From Lobosporangium transversale (taxonomy: Eukaryota > Mortierellomycota > Mortierellomycetes > Mortierellales > Mortierellaceae): DNA of 64,000 bases. The stretch is taken from the NCBI RefSeq assembly GCF_002105155.1, contig NW_019028979.1:434001-498000 (forward strand), in the 5' to 3' direction. Position numbers and translations under genes: made by a program. The notes beneath the pieces are model-generated. The model worked only from the letters and a program-made list of their open reading frames with translations, made no database searches and had not been told where the DNA came from. Shown here in pieces: positions 34,385 to 47,136 of this stretch. Positions within the stretch are counted from its first letter, which is position 1; the number at the start of each line of letters is the position of its first letter.

Positions 34385-35640
34385 TTTTTATTACTCATTT
34401 AACGAGTGAATAACGGGGTTTTTTGGACGAAATTATTTACACGGAGACTGTACAAATAAAGTGTGTACTAGTCTGTCCAAATATCTTTTTGGTTTTAGTA
34501 ATGGTCATTTGCATGGCACCCTCGTACACACCTTATTCACACTGCCAATGTGCGAACAAATTTTTTTTTTATTTCCACGGGGTTTACTATTTCAGTCTTT
34601 CAAGAATTCCAAGAAACCTTGCCGATAGAGAAACATGTATTCATGTCCTTATGTGCGATGAGGATGTCGTCAAGATATTGTCTCAAGAAGATGTTGTCAG
34701 CTTCGATAAATAGTCTGATGAGAAAAAATGGCTAATCTAAGGTCGGCTCTCACTGCCAAGTCCTAGCAGAGCTAAACAAACGAGATACCAGAGTTTTTAC
34801 AGATAAAACAGGGAATAAAAGCCAAATAACGCTAGATAGATTGCCAAGCAAATCATGAGGGTATTCCTTGGCAGTTGGGCTGCCAATTAGTTAAATCCTA
34901 TCTTTTTCTTATTTTCTCACATAGATAAACATCAATTACAGTCCCATAAAACACTCCTTATTATCATGTCGTTAAGGCGAGAATATTTATTCATGAAACA
35001 ACCTCCTTGGACATGTTAATTATGGCACGAAAATAATCCGCCTCTAGCCAGTCACTTCAGCGAAACGCCATCTCTCTATTTTTCCATTTCTCTGGTATTG
35101 GTTATGGGCTTCACTACAGTAGTAAGCAACCCGGAACTCGTGCACGCTGCCCTGAAAGCACGGATGTCAAAGCCAGGAACTATGAAGTGAAGAGACTGAC
35201 GGTGTACATCTAGCTGGCCCCAGAAGGGTGTTATTTTTTTGACATTTTGTATTTGAGTTATAGCCGGTTTCCTTTCTTTAATTTTGTCACCAAGTCTATG
35301 GAAAATTTGTAAACGAGGAGAACCATGATTGCATGGCGCTTGAGACGAGGTCCTCTTGAGAAAACGAACAATAAGGCGTGTACGGGGCTGCGGGGAACAG
35401 TTAGTAATCTAAATGCAGATGTAGAATGTGAGATACCAACGTTTCTAACGTTTTTAAATCTGTAAATCAGATTTATGTTATCAAGTGCGTACGCAAGAAG
35501 TAGGACTATCAATTTTATATTATTATTATAATTATTATTATTATTACTATTATTATTATTACTATACACATTAGAGATACGTTTGCATACTACACTTGCG
35601 TCTATTTGAAATGAATCAGGTCCAAGTTCATAAAAAAATT
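34385..35640. other. Spacer after tRNA-Trp
   Basis: No gene seen. Ends in the ATT microsatellite and the subtilase 3' flank. Confidence 0.55.
35518..35571. repeat. ATT microsatellite
   Basis: Imperfect ATT trinucleotide repeat just 3' of the subtilase stop codon. Confidence 0.85.
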
Positions 35641-38414
35641 TTACTTCTGCTGCCCTTCCCAGTAAATCTGATGGCGACCAACTTCAAACAAGTCAAAGTC
35701 CTTGGGATAGTCACCCTTGCTCAATTTATGCTGGGCAGCAACAACGATCTGGTAAAAACCCTTGGGTATAGCCTCAGGTATCTCGGATGGGTTCCTAGTC
35801 TTATAGACCTTACCATCCCAGACCCAAATACTGAAGAAGAGAGAGCCATTACTAAAATGGTTGGGGTCACGTCCCTGCCAACCAAAAGCAGCTCCTCGGT
35901 TGAGAGTATGGGCGTATCCAACAAACTTATTGCTCTCAGCATCGAAAATACGAATGCTAAGGTCAGGAGTGTGGGAACCTAGACGAGTAATCACAGCTGG
36001 CCACTCATCCATAGCCAAATTAAATTGATACTCTGGAGTAATTGGCGTCAATTGGCCATTAGACTTAACCGACAATAACATAGGGAATCCATTATCAGTG
36101 TCAAGTGTTGGAACCTTGGCAATATCTCCCTTGATACCAGTGTATGGAACGTGGACGGCAACGCCTCCCTTAGACTTAGGAGTGGCAACAACAAAACCAG
36201 AGTAAAGAGGGAAGCTAAAAGCATCACCCTTCTTTGGTTCCTTGAACGTCAGGGTGATCTTAGCGGTCTTGCCAGCAGGAATCTTGACCTTGTCTGCAGA
36301 AAATTTGACTGTAGCATAGTCGGCTTCAATGATGGGGTTACTAAAGGGGAAGGTGTTCTTGTCAGGGTACGAATTCAAAGCTTCAGCGGGGATATGAGAG
36401 AGAGAATAGGTCTCAGTGTGCTTGCCCTCGTTCTTGACCCGAATTTCGACAGTTCTCTTAAAGTGAGTCGAATCGAGAAGGTCAATATGGTCGGGTGAGA
36501 TAGAGGTCGTGGTGGTAATGGCATTCAAGACGTTAACGAGACCAGCGCCTTGCTTGGCAGCAGAAGCCTTGATCTTGGAGCCATAGTTGGTGGCAATGGT
36601 TGCGGTGTTCTTCAAAACCTGACGGATTCTATCGCCACGGGGCCTGGACCCCTTGGCCTGCATGTACAACGCATGAGCGCCTGCAATGTAAGGAGTAGCC
36701 ATGGATGTACCAGAGAAAACACCATAGGCATCTTGGCCAAGAGGTAGAGCGGACAAAATATTACCACCAGGTGCAGCAAGATCGGGCTTGGAACGGAGCT
36801 CGCCATCCAATCCGAAAGAAGAAAAGTCAGAGGGAGCGCCACCACCTTCGATCAAGAAGTTGGAAGGCTTCTTACTCCAAACCAGTGAGGTCTTGGGGTC
36901 TTTCTTCCAGACAGTAACCATGTTATTACCAGCCTTGTTCTCAACAGAGCCCATAGGAAAGTTGGGGATGCCACCTACGGCTACGAGTCCAAAAGGAGTA
37001 GTTTGAATAAGGATACCAACGGCCCCGGCAGTCTGAGCATTGGAGGCACGAGCACCAGAATTACAGCGAGAGAAATCACCAAAGGCAAGGACGACCTTGT
37101 CCTTGACATTGATAGTCTCATAAACGGCGGGATCACATCCGTCTGAGAGCGAGCCATCCTCCTCAAAAATGGGGACGAGAGAAGCGCTGGCAGGGAGCTT
37201 GATACGCTGACCATAGCTTTCTGATGGGAAATAGGGGTGAGCAACACCACCGTAAGAGACCGAATCGTAAAGTCCATGAGTATTGTCGAACGAAGCGACA
37301 CAACTAGAAAGATCCCCCAAACCAGCATCAGCAACCATCCAGACGCCTTCAGTGCCATCGTTACCAGCAGCAGCAGCTAAAGCCATGCCACGTGCAGCCA
37401 ATCTGTCACCGAGGATAGCAATAGGATTGTTCTTGTATGCAGATCCGCCTCCTAGAGACAAATTGATGATCTAAAAAAAAAAAAAAAAAAAAAAAAACAA
37501 ACATTTGTGAGCAAAGTGTAGCAGAAATAGTGTGCATTGCCGAGATCCGGAAACACACAGACCCTTTGTGATACGAGACAAGGCGAAATTATAGAACTAC
37601 TCCTTACATCCATGCCATCGTTGAAGGCCAACTCCATGGCAGCGAGGATAATATCATCTCCAGATGAGCCATCGCAACCAAAGACACGGTAGGCACCGAG
37701 GGTAGCTTCCGGAGCGACACCGACGAAAGGTTGAGGAGGTTTAGGCACGGTCTTTGATGTCAAGGGACTACTACCAATGATACCAGCAACATGAGAACCA
37801 TGTCCTTGACAATCACGAGGATCCGAGCTAGGTTTAGGTTCATTCCGACCAGTATAGTCATCACCGACAAAGTCCCAACCGTACTTAATACGGCAATCCT
37901 TGCCATAGCGTGCAAAGCATCCTTCCTTAGCACCAGGGGCAGCGAAGGAAGGGTGCTTGTAGTCGATACCAGTATCAATGATGCCGATCTTGATGCCCCT
38001 TCCAGTCAACTTGTATTTCTTATGGACGATGTCAACGCCAGTCATGGAATGGGGAGAAGTCACCTCTGGATCATTAATCTGTTTGTTGCTCTTCTGAAGC
38101 TTAGGAATCCTGTGTAATGTAATAGGCCAGACGTTCTTGACAACAGGTAGCCTGGAGAGCTCATCACCCTTATGACCTGACTTTACAGTAATAGCAGCTC
38201 CGTGGAGGATATTGTAGTGAGTACGGATCTTGAAATCAATATTATGGGCTTTCAGGCTAATCTGAACTTGGTTGTGGCTAACATTAGGCTGGTACTCTAT
38301 GATATAGCCAGTAGAATCAATATCACGGGGATCGATTTTCTGAGGATGGAATGTACCTGCAGAGACCAAAGAGGCCGCTGCCATGACAGAGACGATGGTG
38401 GCCGTGATTCTCAT
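35641..38414 (-). CDS. Secreted subtilisin-like serine protease with PA domain
   Basis: Two exons: 37608-38414 and 35641-37470, giving 878 aa. A signal peptide (MRITATIVSVMAAASLVSAG) is followed by an inhibitor-like prodomain and the S8 catalytic domain. Catalytic triad: D147 (GIIDTGIDYKHP), H205 (GHGSHVAGI), S525 (SGTSMATPYIAG). About 270 residues separate His and Ser and include a PA-type insertion (AVGILIQTTPFG), as in Vpr-like and C5a-peptidase-like subtilases. The C-terminal third looks like Fn3-type beta domains. The intron carries A25 on the + strand next to the acceptor. Probably extracellular nutrient protease; exact substrate unknown. Confidence 0.93.
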
Positions 38415-38909
38415 GGCGCTTTTCTATGCAATGATAGGGGTATAATGTAGCAGAGATGTTTTTAGAGTCTGACTATCAAAATCTATGGAGAAGAGAGAGA
38501 ATGGGAGGATGATGAAGAAGAAGAAGAGGGGGGAGGAGAGGAAGAGGATAGGTTGAGGATTGTTGAGTCCTTGATGGCTAAAGAAAAGAAAAAAAAAAAT
38601 ATAGACCTCTCCTGACTTTGAAGGTTGAGAGTGACAATTGGAGCCCATTTCATTGTCGTTTCCTTTGAGATTGCCGTTATTTTGTACATGTGGATGGGCC
38701 CATGTCTTCAGAGCCTTCGTTTTTAGATCGATGGTTTAGATTGATTCTAGTCCCTCCCGCTACAAGGCATGCAAAACGGAAAGCAAGGTCTTCTAGCACT
38801 TGCCACCTTTTTTTTTCTTTATTTTTATTTTTACTTTTTTACTTTTGAGAAAAAAAATATAGGGTACAAAGATAATACGTATAATACACTAATATTGAGG
38901 ATAAAAGTC
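38415..38909. other. Subtilase promoter / RTF2 3' region
   Basis: AT-rich sequence with short A and T runs. No open frame with meaning. Confidence 0.55.
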
Positions 38910-39937
38910 TCAACGATTCATAAAGTTCTCCTTCTGACTCCTTACATTACTATTGTAAAGAGACTGAATAGCTGAGGACTTTTGTCTCATGGCATTGGCA
39001 GCCATTTGCTCTGCTACTTTAGCCGCAACAGCTGCAGTCAATGAATGAGTGGGAGAAGGTGCCACTGGTGCTCTTGCTAATTCTGAAGCTGCCGTATATT
39101 GTTTTTTGTGCCTGGAGCTGTCCGTTGCTGCCTCGTCTAGCTTGCGTTTGTTAGAAGAAGTCTCATGCAACGTTGAGTCTGTTTTGCCCGTCTTTTCGGT
39201 CTGTTCCTTCTTACTAGCCTTATTCTTCTTCTTTTCCTTCTTTTCTGCTAGTGCTTTAAGTTGTTTCTCCAATAGAGCTTCTTCCATAGCTTCCTGCTCC
39301 TCTGGTTTAGGATTAAGAACAATCACATTCAGTGATTCAAATGGCTTCGCGCACTATCAAATAGAAATATGGGAGTAGAGAATATGAATAATCATTAGAA
39401 TCTGAATAGCATGTGGGGACATCCATTTTTTCCTCAAAGACTTGAAAATTGAGCCAGTTGTACCTTAATACAGGTCGTAGAGGGGACCTCCTTTAAAGCT
39501 TGTTCTGACATGACGCAACCACATGTATCCAGATATACAAATCTATGCTTTCCATTCATCTCCTTCATAGTAATTGGGCAAATAAAGCGAGCGACTGGCT
39601 CCTGATCATGATTTGTGAGACTGGGCGAGTGGTCGGGGGAGAAAGAAGGGTTGGGCTCCAGTTGTAAGGTTACAACATCCTTGAGTGATTTGATGTGCTT
39701 ACAAATCCGATCTCCATCACCATAAGCAGTTCTGTCAAGAAGGAATTCTAAAATGGCATCTCTATTGTAGAGTTTTCCGAGTCCACATGATACAATGGGT
39801 GTGCTCAGAGGCTTCTTAGAGAGTGCACAGGAGAACCATTGTACTCTGTTAAGGATGCTCTGGTCGACTTTGGTTTGTTTCTGCTTCTGCTTGACAAGTT
39901 CATCTCGCTTAGGAATGGAGCCTCCGTCACAACCCAT
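38910..39937 (-). CDS. RTF2: Replication termination factor 2 family protein
   Basis: Two exons: 39464-39937 and 38910-39353, giving 305 aa. Seen: MGCDGGSIPKRDELVKQK, WFSCALSKKPLSTPIVSCGL, LYNRDAILEFLLD, KSLKDVVTLQL, and RFICPITMKEMNGKHRFVYL with CGCVMSEQALKE, the degenerate RING/U-box-like C2HC2 module of Rtf2. In fission yeast Rtf2 stabilises paused replication forks at RTS1 and interacts with splicing; in animals it is removed by the proteasome at stalled forks. The C-terminal part is a Lys/Glu-rich charged tail followed by an Ala-rich helix. It is 408 bp from and divergent to the PTM1-like gene. Confidence 0.92.
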
Positions 39938-40346
39938 ATTATGGCCGAATTTCTTTCTTTCTAATAGATGGTGTAAAAGTGATGTCCTGTGGAATAGAGT
40001 ACGGTGTACTGTGAAGATAATTAAGAGGAGAGGTTTTTTCTTTTTTTAAAAAAAGCGGCTTTTAAATATATACGATCATGTGATGTATGACAAAAATGGT
40101 AAAATGCAGAATCGCCATATCGGAACAGTGTCCTGACATGCAGGACAAACGCAAATATCCATGTCTATTTGTCACACGTTTGGAGGACTGTTCCTCAGCC
40201 CATCATCGCACTTTCTTCCTTTCTTCTATTCATTTATTTGTTTTACAGGACATACTCTTACTCCCATTTTCCATTTTCCCCATATTGTCATTCATTCGTG
40301 ACATTCAAAGCGCGTCCACTCAAATTTTACTTTTATTTTTTGCGTC
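39938..40346. other. Divergent promoter region RTF2 / PTM1-like
   Basis: About 410 bp between two start codons facing away from each other. No specific element is identified. Confidence 0.55.
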
Positions 40347-42890
40347 ATGGCCTCATCAAGGGGGAAGCTCTTGAGCATACTGCTTACTTTGTCCTTGCTG
40401 CTCAATCTCACATGCACGGATGCCTTTAGAGCCATAATTGCAAGTTCTTTAATATCAATATTGACATGAATGTCGCAGGCAGCTTACTTATTCATTTTGA
40501 ATATCAACATGAATGTTTTAACGGAATAATTTTATTTATTGACCATGCGAAATATAGGACAGTGATCTACGTAAATTTGGATGTGCGGGAATGTATGGAT
40601 CTAGTCCTGGAACGAATGATAGTGAGATCAGAGGTATCCTGAAGTCGATGATGAGGATATATTAGATGTGCTTCATCAGTATGATTGGCTGGTTTATGTT
40701 TTATTCTAACAGATTGTTGGGAGATCCCCGATTCTGAATGGACGCGATAATAGTGGTTATGGATAAAAGTTCAAAGGGAAACGCGGTAGTCGTCATTTTC
40801 GAATGGAATGACAACAAATATGTTGGTAAAACTGACCCTGAAGATGGAAAGGTGAGGTTGTAGAGTTGCTTTTCAGTTCATTAATACACTTTCTGCTTTA
40901 CTTAAAAAAAAAAAAAAAAAAAAAAAAGACGACTGATAATTAACCTTCAGCCCATATTTTCTTCCTCGAATTTATTTATAATTAACGTTTTTACACAACA
41001 CAGCCCATATATATTTGCGATACCGACGCCTTGAAGGCAGGGCTTTGCAATGAAGGCGAGCTAGGCCATGCTTTGATTGACACGTCAGTCGAGTCGACAG
41101 TTAGATCTGCAACGTTCAACTTCACAGAGGAAGAGCAAAAAGGCATTCAGTACTATCAATATCATATAGAGAAAACTGGCTACTATTGTGTCATGGCATG
41201 GCCTGTGCAGGTTAATCAAGAGGACGCTTATTTTCAAGGTGTTCTCGACTTTAAGAACAAATACGGGACACTAGCAGGATCTGATTTCCCTAAACTTCCT
41301 GTAAGGGCTTTTTCTTGACAAAAGTTTATACCAGCAATCTGAATGAGTCGAAACAAAAGTAGGTACAAACCTACGAGAATATGGTCTAACAGGATCCATT
41401 TGTGTGCCTACTTGTAACATAATAGTTCTATGGTGTATTGTCGCTCATATATATGACAATTGGAATTTCGTGGATGGTCCTTTGTGCAAAACACTGGCGC
41501 GAGATCTTGATGGTACAACATTTTATCTCTGGCGTCATCTTCTTCTTAATGGTCGAAATGGCCTTCAACTGGGGCTATTGGGATGATTACAACAAAACCG
41601 GCCAGTCATGTAAAGTTTTCTTTTGTTTGTTTTGTTTACAGCTTGTATTTGCGTCAGATATGGTTCGCTTTCCTCTAATCACCTTATGTTGACTGTGTTT
41701 TAATCCTTAAATTTATAGCCATGGCTTTGCTTGTCATTGTATCAATCTTGAATTCGGGCCGTAACAGTATTTCGCTATTTATGCTTTTGATTGTCTCCAT
41801 GGGCTATGGTGTTGTGAAGTAAGTAATATTGTGATTAAGGCGGTAGCATGGAATGAGTAATTCTTTTTAATGATGTTCTGACAGCTTGCTTATTATATTC
41901 CTCTTCAATATGTAGACCGACGCTTGGAAGTACTATGAAAAAGGTCATCATTCTAAGCTCGGCCCACTTCTTGTTTGGAATCATCTATTCTGCGGGCACG
42001 ATGTCTCCTGTTGATGATATCAGTGCCATGATCGTGCTAATGGTAGTCGTGCCCTTGGCGCTAACGATGACTAGTTTTTATATCTGGACACTGCAATCAC
42101 TGACTTCAACTATCGCTACACTCAATCTACGCCGTCAAACAGAGAAGGTCAAGATGTACACTCGTTTGTGGCGTCTATTAGTCTTTTCGCTCACGGTATT
42201 GTGCGCTTTTTTCGTAATCAACACGCTCAACTTTATGAATGCGGACAGCGACGACTGGCCTGCAACCCACTGGCGTATTCAATGGTTCCTGTTGGACGGT
42301 TGGTTGAATGTTCTCTATTTAATCGTCTTCACAGTCATTGTCATCTTGTGGAGACCCACCGAAAACAATAAGGTAAATAAGCAAGTTTATTAACGATCAA
42401 ATAATAATGAAAAAAAAAAAAAAAACTAATATGACGAATCCTTTCCTAACAGAGATACGGGATCGATCAACTGGAGACAGAGGATTTCGATGATAATGAT
42501 GAGCACGCAGACCATAACAATGCGCGCGCTGCTGAGTCCATGGGATTGACTGGCATGAAACTCCGCCCTCAACGTCGTGACTATGAGATGGAGGACGATG
42601 TTGCCATGTTTGATATTGGCGAGGAAGATGAGGATGAAGATCAGGATGAAGACCACAATGGCGATGACTTGGAAGCTGGGGGTAGACCTAATATGCAGCG
42701 TATGAATTCAAGTAGCCGCGGATCTTCTTCAAGAGGACATTCGCCTGGAAACAATTTGTAAGTCCTGAAGGAAAAAGAAAAAAAGGATCATTGAGCCTAA
42801 AGAATACAATTTTAATATTTTATTTCCATCTTGCCTTCCGTCTCTAGCTCCAATGAGCCTAACCAGGAGCGTGTCCATAAGATGTACTAG
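40347..42890 (+). CDS. PTM1: PTM1/TMEM87-family seven-transmembrane protein
   Basis: Nine exons: 40347-40439, 40558-40633, 40754-40851, 41004-41300, 41426-41609, 41719-41818, 41916-42372, 42453-42757, 42848-42890, giving 550 aa. Signal peptide (MASSRGKLLSILLTLSLLLN), lumenal domain with FGCAGMYG, KSSKGNAVVVIFEWND and YICDTDALKAGLCNEGELG, then seven TM segments from FYGVLSLIYMTIGISWMV, and an acidic cytosolic tail. The family (yeast YKL039W, animal TMEM87/GPR107) acts in Golgi/endosome trafficking. Intron 1 fits only as GC-AG (donor GCAAGT at 40440): this joins DAFRAII to DSDLRKFGC in frame, whereas no GT donor does. All other introns are GT-AG. Confidence 0.9.
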
Positions 42891-43008
42891 ATAGGGATCA
42901 GTTCAATGATAAAGAAATAACAGTGCAGTGGGTTTCTATTGTTTATTTATATTGGTCGCAATAATAATTAAGAGAGGGTGGACAAAAAAATCCGATTGAG
43001 TATTGATG

Positions 43009-44023
43009 CTAAAAAAAGACACCTAGAACACTGATGATGGCTATAGCAATGAGAGGAAGAACAAAGAATGTTGATAGATGCCAGACTGGCCAAAGTGCGA
43101 TAGTTGATCCGAATGAGCCCATGACTAGAGAAGCAGTTGCTATGCGGATAGGATAGAGAAACTCTTTTTCCCAATTGACGTACTCTGTAGGCTTCTTCCT
43201 TAACACAGGGCGGATAAATTCGAGATAGAAGAAGATGGAGAGCATGATCACCCAGCACAGAAGTGAAAATGTCAAAAAGTTTCTAAAAAAAAAAAGCCAT
43301 GATGACACATGAAAATTTTAGAACCAAACGCAAACTGAAACAAATTTTTCAGATGAGAAAGAGCGTCTTTCTCACAGATGCCTTACCCTCTGATGCGGGG
43401 ATCCCTCCTGTATATCAACACGTCAACTGCATCATAGTACCAGCCGATCAGTAGTCCTAGTATGGTTGGGATGAATGCCTTACGCACCCTCTGTGAAAGA
43501 GGTCTTCTTACTGTCAGTCCAGATTTTGATGATGTTGTGAACCCATGACGATCAGCGTTTGTTCCTAAATGATGATGACTGTTGTCGTGATTGCTGTGTT
43601 GATTGCCTCTGCCGTCTATTCGTCCATCACGGTAACCTTGGGAATTTGTATAGTTACCATCGCCGTCCTGGTCGCCCTGCGACATCTCTCCTTGACGACG
43701 TCGTATCATTCGTGCAGTTGCTGTTTGGGGGCCATTGGCTTGAACATCTGAACCTATCTCTAACGTACCGTCTGCGCGGGGTACCGTGAATGTGTGAATG
43801 CCTGCTCACAACAATAGAAATGTAGTTAAACGTTATTTCTTGAAACGATTGAGTATATACAGTAAACAATAATCAGAAATTGAATGTAAAAGGTCTTTGC
43901 TATCATACCATGGATTGTATTATCTCTTATTCCTACTGGTCCTTGTACAGGTCTTGCATCCGAGTTCGCTCGGGCTCCAAGACCATTTGTATTTGAAATG
44001 GGTTGTCCTGTGGGCTCGTTCAT
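43009..44023 (-). CDS. Small multi-pass membrane protein, TMEM128-like (tentative)
   Basis: Three exons: 43909-44023, 43387-43801, 43009-43282, giving 267 aa. The N-terminal half is hydrophilic and low in complexity (Asn/Gly/His-rich, GNQHSNHDNSHHHLG). The C-terminal half has four hydrophobic segments: FIPTILGLLIGWYYDAVDVL, LTFSLLCWVIMLSIFFYLEF, IATASLVMGSFGSTIALWPV and FFVLPLIAIAIISVLGVFF. The spacing and the LWPVWH stretch recall TMEM128, but this is from memory and uncertain. Splice phases agree throughout. It converges on the PTM1-like gene (118 bp apart) and is divergent from BCS1 (177 bp). Confidence 0.75.
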
Positions 44024-44200
44024 GTCTCGGGAATGTTGAATTCGTTGTTGAAAAAAAAAAAAAAAAAAAAAAAAGAATTGTTGGGTCGGTTTTAATTCTC
44101 ATGTCACACGAAACACGTAAACGGATCGAGGTGACTGGAATTTTCACGCGATGAAAGTATACGGAAAAACTTTTTTTTTTTTTAAAAAAATTCTTCATTC

Positions 44201-47042
44201 ATGTCGCACCTTCAGTTAGGCAGGATCTCATCTGCCATGGTCGGGATGAGTGCAGTTGGAATAGGCGTTGGGACTGCAACGACAACAACAGTGGCAGCAA
44301 CTTATCCGTTGCTTTTGTCCTCTTCGTCCATGCTTGGTGTTGGGTTGAGAGCAACGACTTCTGCAGGTTGTGCGCGGCCATGCTTTGCGTCTTTTGGAAG
44401 GAACACACTTATTGGAGGGTTGGCATTAACAGGCCATCGTGGGTTCGCATCCCTTCCCGAAGGCGCTCAGGAGGTTGGCAAGCTTGTTTCTTCTGCTACT
44501 GAAAAGATGGGACTTGGTGACAACCAGGTACTGCAACCAACAATAACAGCAATAAAAAAAAAAAAAAAAGAAAAAAAAAAAGAAAAAGATATGGCAGATG
44601 CCTAACGGGCCGTAACTCTTCTTTTCGTATAAAACAACATGAACCGTGGTATATTTTGATTCCTCATTCGGCTTTTGACGAGGAAGTTTGCTGCAGGAGG
44701 ATTTCAATTGGCATTGATAGGTGGTATCCTTGCAGGAATTAGAGTTCTAGGATCCTATGCCATCGAATATTTCAAAAAGAAAATTATAGTCACGGCCGAG
44801 TTTGATTCGAGAGATGAATCCTACAGTTGGATCTTGGTAATATGTTTACAGTGGTTGTGATCTTGGTTTTTTTTTTTTTTTTTTTTTTTTTTGTACATGT
44901 GCATATGGATCTAATCTAGAAAGGGATTCTCTATTTGTTCATAGAATTGGCTTAGTGACCATCCATATTCCAAAAAAGCAACTCATTTTTCAGTATCAAC
45001 GACAATTGCCAGAGGAGCTCAAAAAATCAACGGGTAAGAGATTAACTGGAGTTGACTCAAGCATCTACATTGAACTGAGAGTCCTCACTATCGAATATAT
45101 CTTCTTAATCCCACGTTGCTGGCTCATACGACTCTATAGAGAAGGAGGCGATTCTGCTATTGCCGCTACATATTTTTTGCCCGCTCCAGGTATAATGCAT
45201 AGCCCATGTCTGTCAATCAATGTTTAGACACAATAGATTGGCACTAGTGCTAAGAAAATGATGTCTCGCTTGATGTTTGCCGTTTTAGGACTCCACTTCT
45301 TCTGGTACAGGAATCGTTTGCTATGGGTGAGTTTTTCATGGACTATGTTGGATAGGGTTACAAGTATAGTTTTTGAGTCCATTTGATGATTTTTTTATTT
45401 TTTATTTTTTTTTACTAAACAACATGGTATTACTTCAACTATATTTATTCTAGCTGCACAGAGAGCGTGCCCGTCCTGCAGGATCCACTGTCGCCACTTC
45501 AGGGTCGGCGGTAGAAAATATTACTATTAGCACAATAGGCCGATCTCGTGATCTTATCCAGTCACTGATCTTGGAGGCACAGCGTAAATTTATTGATAGA
45601 GACCAATCTAGGACAGTTATCTTCCAAGCAGATCAATATGGTGCATGGAGACGGACCAAATCGAGACCCAAAAGGTTCAAAAAAAAAAAAAAAAAAAAAA
45701 AAAAAGATGAAAATTCAAAGCGCGTTTGTGCCATTGACTGATCCATCATAACGTTTTTTGTGATAGACCTCTAGATACTATTGTTATGGATCCGAAGTTG
45801 AAAAACTACATAGTGGAAGACGCCAAAGAGTTTTTTGCAAGTGAAAGCTGGTATGCAGAACGTGGTTTGCCCTTCCGACGTGGTGTAAGTCTGCAACTAT
45901 GATATCTAACATCCAGGAGATGACCGGTTTTTTTATGTTCAACAACAGCGACGACGGCATCAGCATCTATAGCCTTTTTTCTCATATTACACGCATTTTC
46001 CCTTAAAAATCATATTTTCCTAACTTCTTGTATTGTCTTCCAGTTGCTTTTATATGGATCTCCAGGGACAGGGAAGACATCGTTCATTCATGCATTGGCA
46101 GGAGAATTGGGACTCAATATCTATGTTGTCAATTTATCGAGCAAAAACCTTACCGACGATACACTCTCGGAATTGGTTTCCGATACGCCATCGAGATGCC
46201 TGCTATTGATCGAAGACGTAGACGCTGCTTTTGTTCAAAGAGAATCTCAGGATGCTGCTAAAGGAATCACGTTTTCAGGATTGCTCAATTCCGTAGACGG
46301 TGTATCGGCTCAAGAAGGCCGTATCTTGTGCATGACGACCAAGTAAGTGGCAATTCTTTTGTTCTATCTCTTTTCCTCCCTCCAAAAGCACTGGCATACC
46401 ATAGATTATTTGAGGGGTTATTGCTCCAAATATTTATCCACTATTATTCGATGCAGTCACTTAGAGCGTTTGGATGAGGCATTGATCCGTCCGGGCCGTG
46501 TGGATGTACGAGCTAAATTCGGGAAAGCTAGCCAACTGCAAGCAAAGGAACTCTTTATCAAGTTTTATCCTCATGTTTCTGGCACTCGAGTGGACAGCTC
46601 TGTATCCAAGGAGCCGAACAACAATAAACGACTAAGCGCACCTTCTAATTTATCAGAAACGACAAATTATTTGGACAATGGCAATTCTACCGTGTCATCA
46701 ATGACTTCCCCTGCAGAGAATGCGATCAATAGCCTTTCAGCTGCCCAAACAGAAGCGCTAGCAACGCAGTTTGCCAAAGTTATACCTGACCAAATGTTTT
46801 CAATCGCTCAGCTGCAAGGCTTTTTGATGGGCTACAAAAAATCACCAGAGTTGGCAGTGAAGCATGCAGAAAAATTTGTTAGACAAGCTGGAAGCGCCGA
46901 AGTAAGTGGAACGGCCAAGGTTGAATATGATGAAGAGACTACTGGCAAAGCTTCTGAGAAACAATTTTACTGGGAAGATGATGAGGAAAAGCAAGGGTTT
47001 AGAGAAGAAAAGGAACGTGAGCGGAAAGCAAGCCTGAAATAA
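44201..47042 (+). CDS. BCS1: Mitochondrial chaperone BCS1, AAA ATPase
   Basis: Nine exons: 44201-44527, 44687-44836, 44945-45033, 45140-45189, 45289-45326, 45454-45674, 45767-45884, 46044-46342, 46457-47042, giving 625 aa. BCS1 moves the folded Rieske protein across the inner membrane during complex III assembly. Seen: TM ([20 protein letters not shown]), the BCS1-specific region ([38 protein letters not shown]), and the AAA core with Walker [10 protein letters not shown], Walker [13 protein letters not shown] and [18 protein letters not shown]. Usual length is 420-520 aa; the excess is an N-terminal, Ser/Ala/Thr-rich extension of about 105 residues before the TM and a long acidic tail. A25-27 tracts sit in introns 2 and 6. 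Confidence 0.92.
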
Positions 47043-47136
47043 ACTACCTGCCTGTTTTCATCATGTCTATTATTTTTATTTACTATTCCTACTTTTAAAC
47101 TATGGTTCATTAAATAGTGGTAGACTATTTCTATGA

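Noticed and set aside
34423-34713. 96-codon frame after the tRNA
   Set aside because: Starts at a TTG, is AT-rich and has no recognised content.
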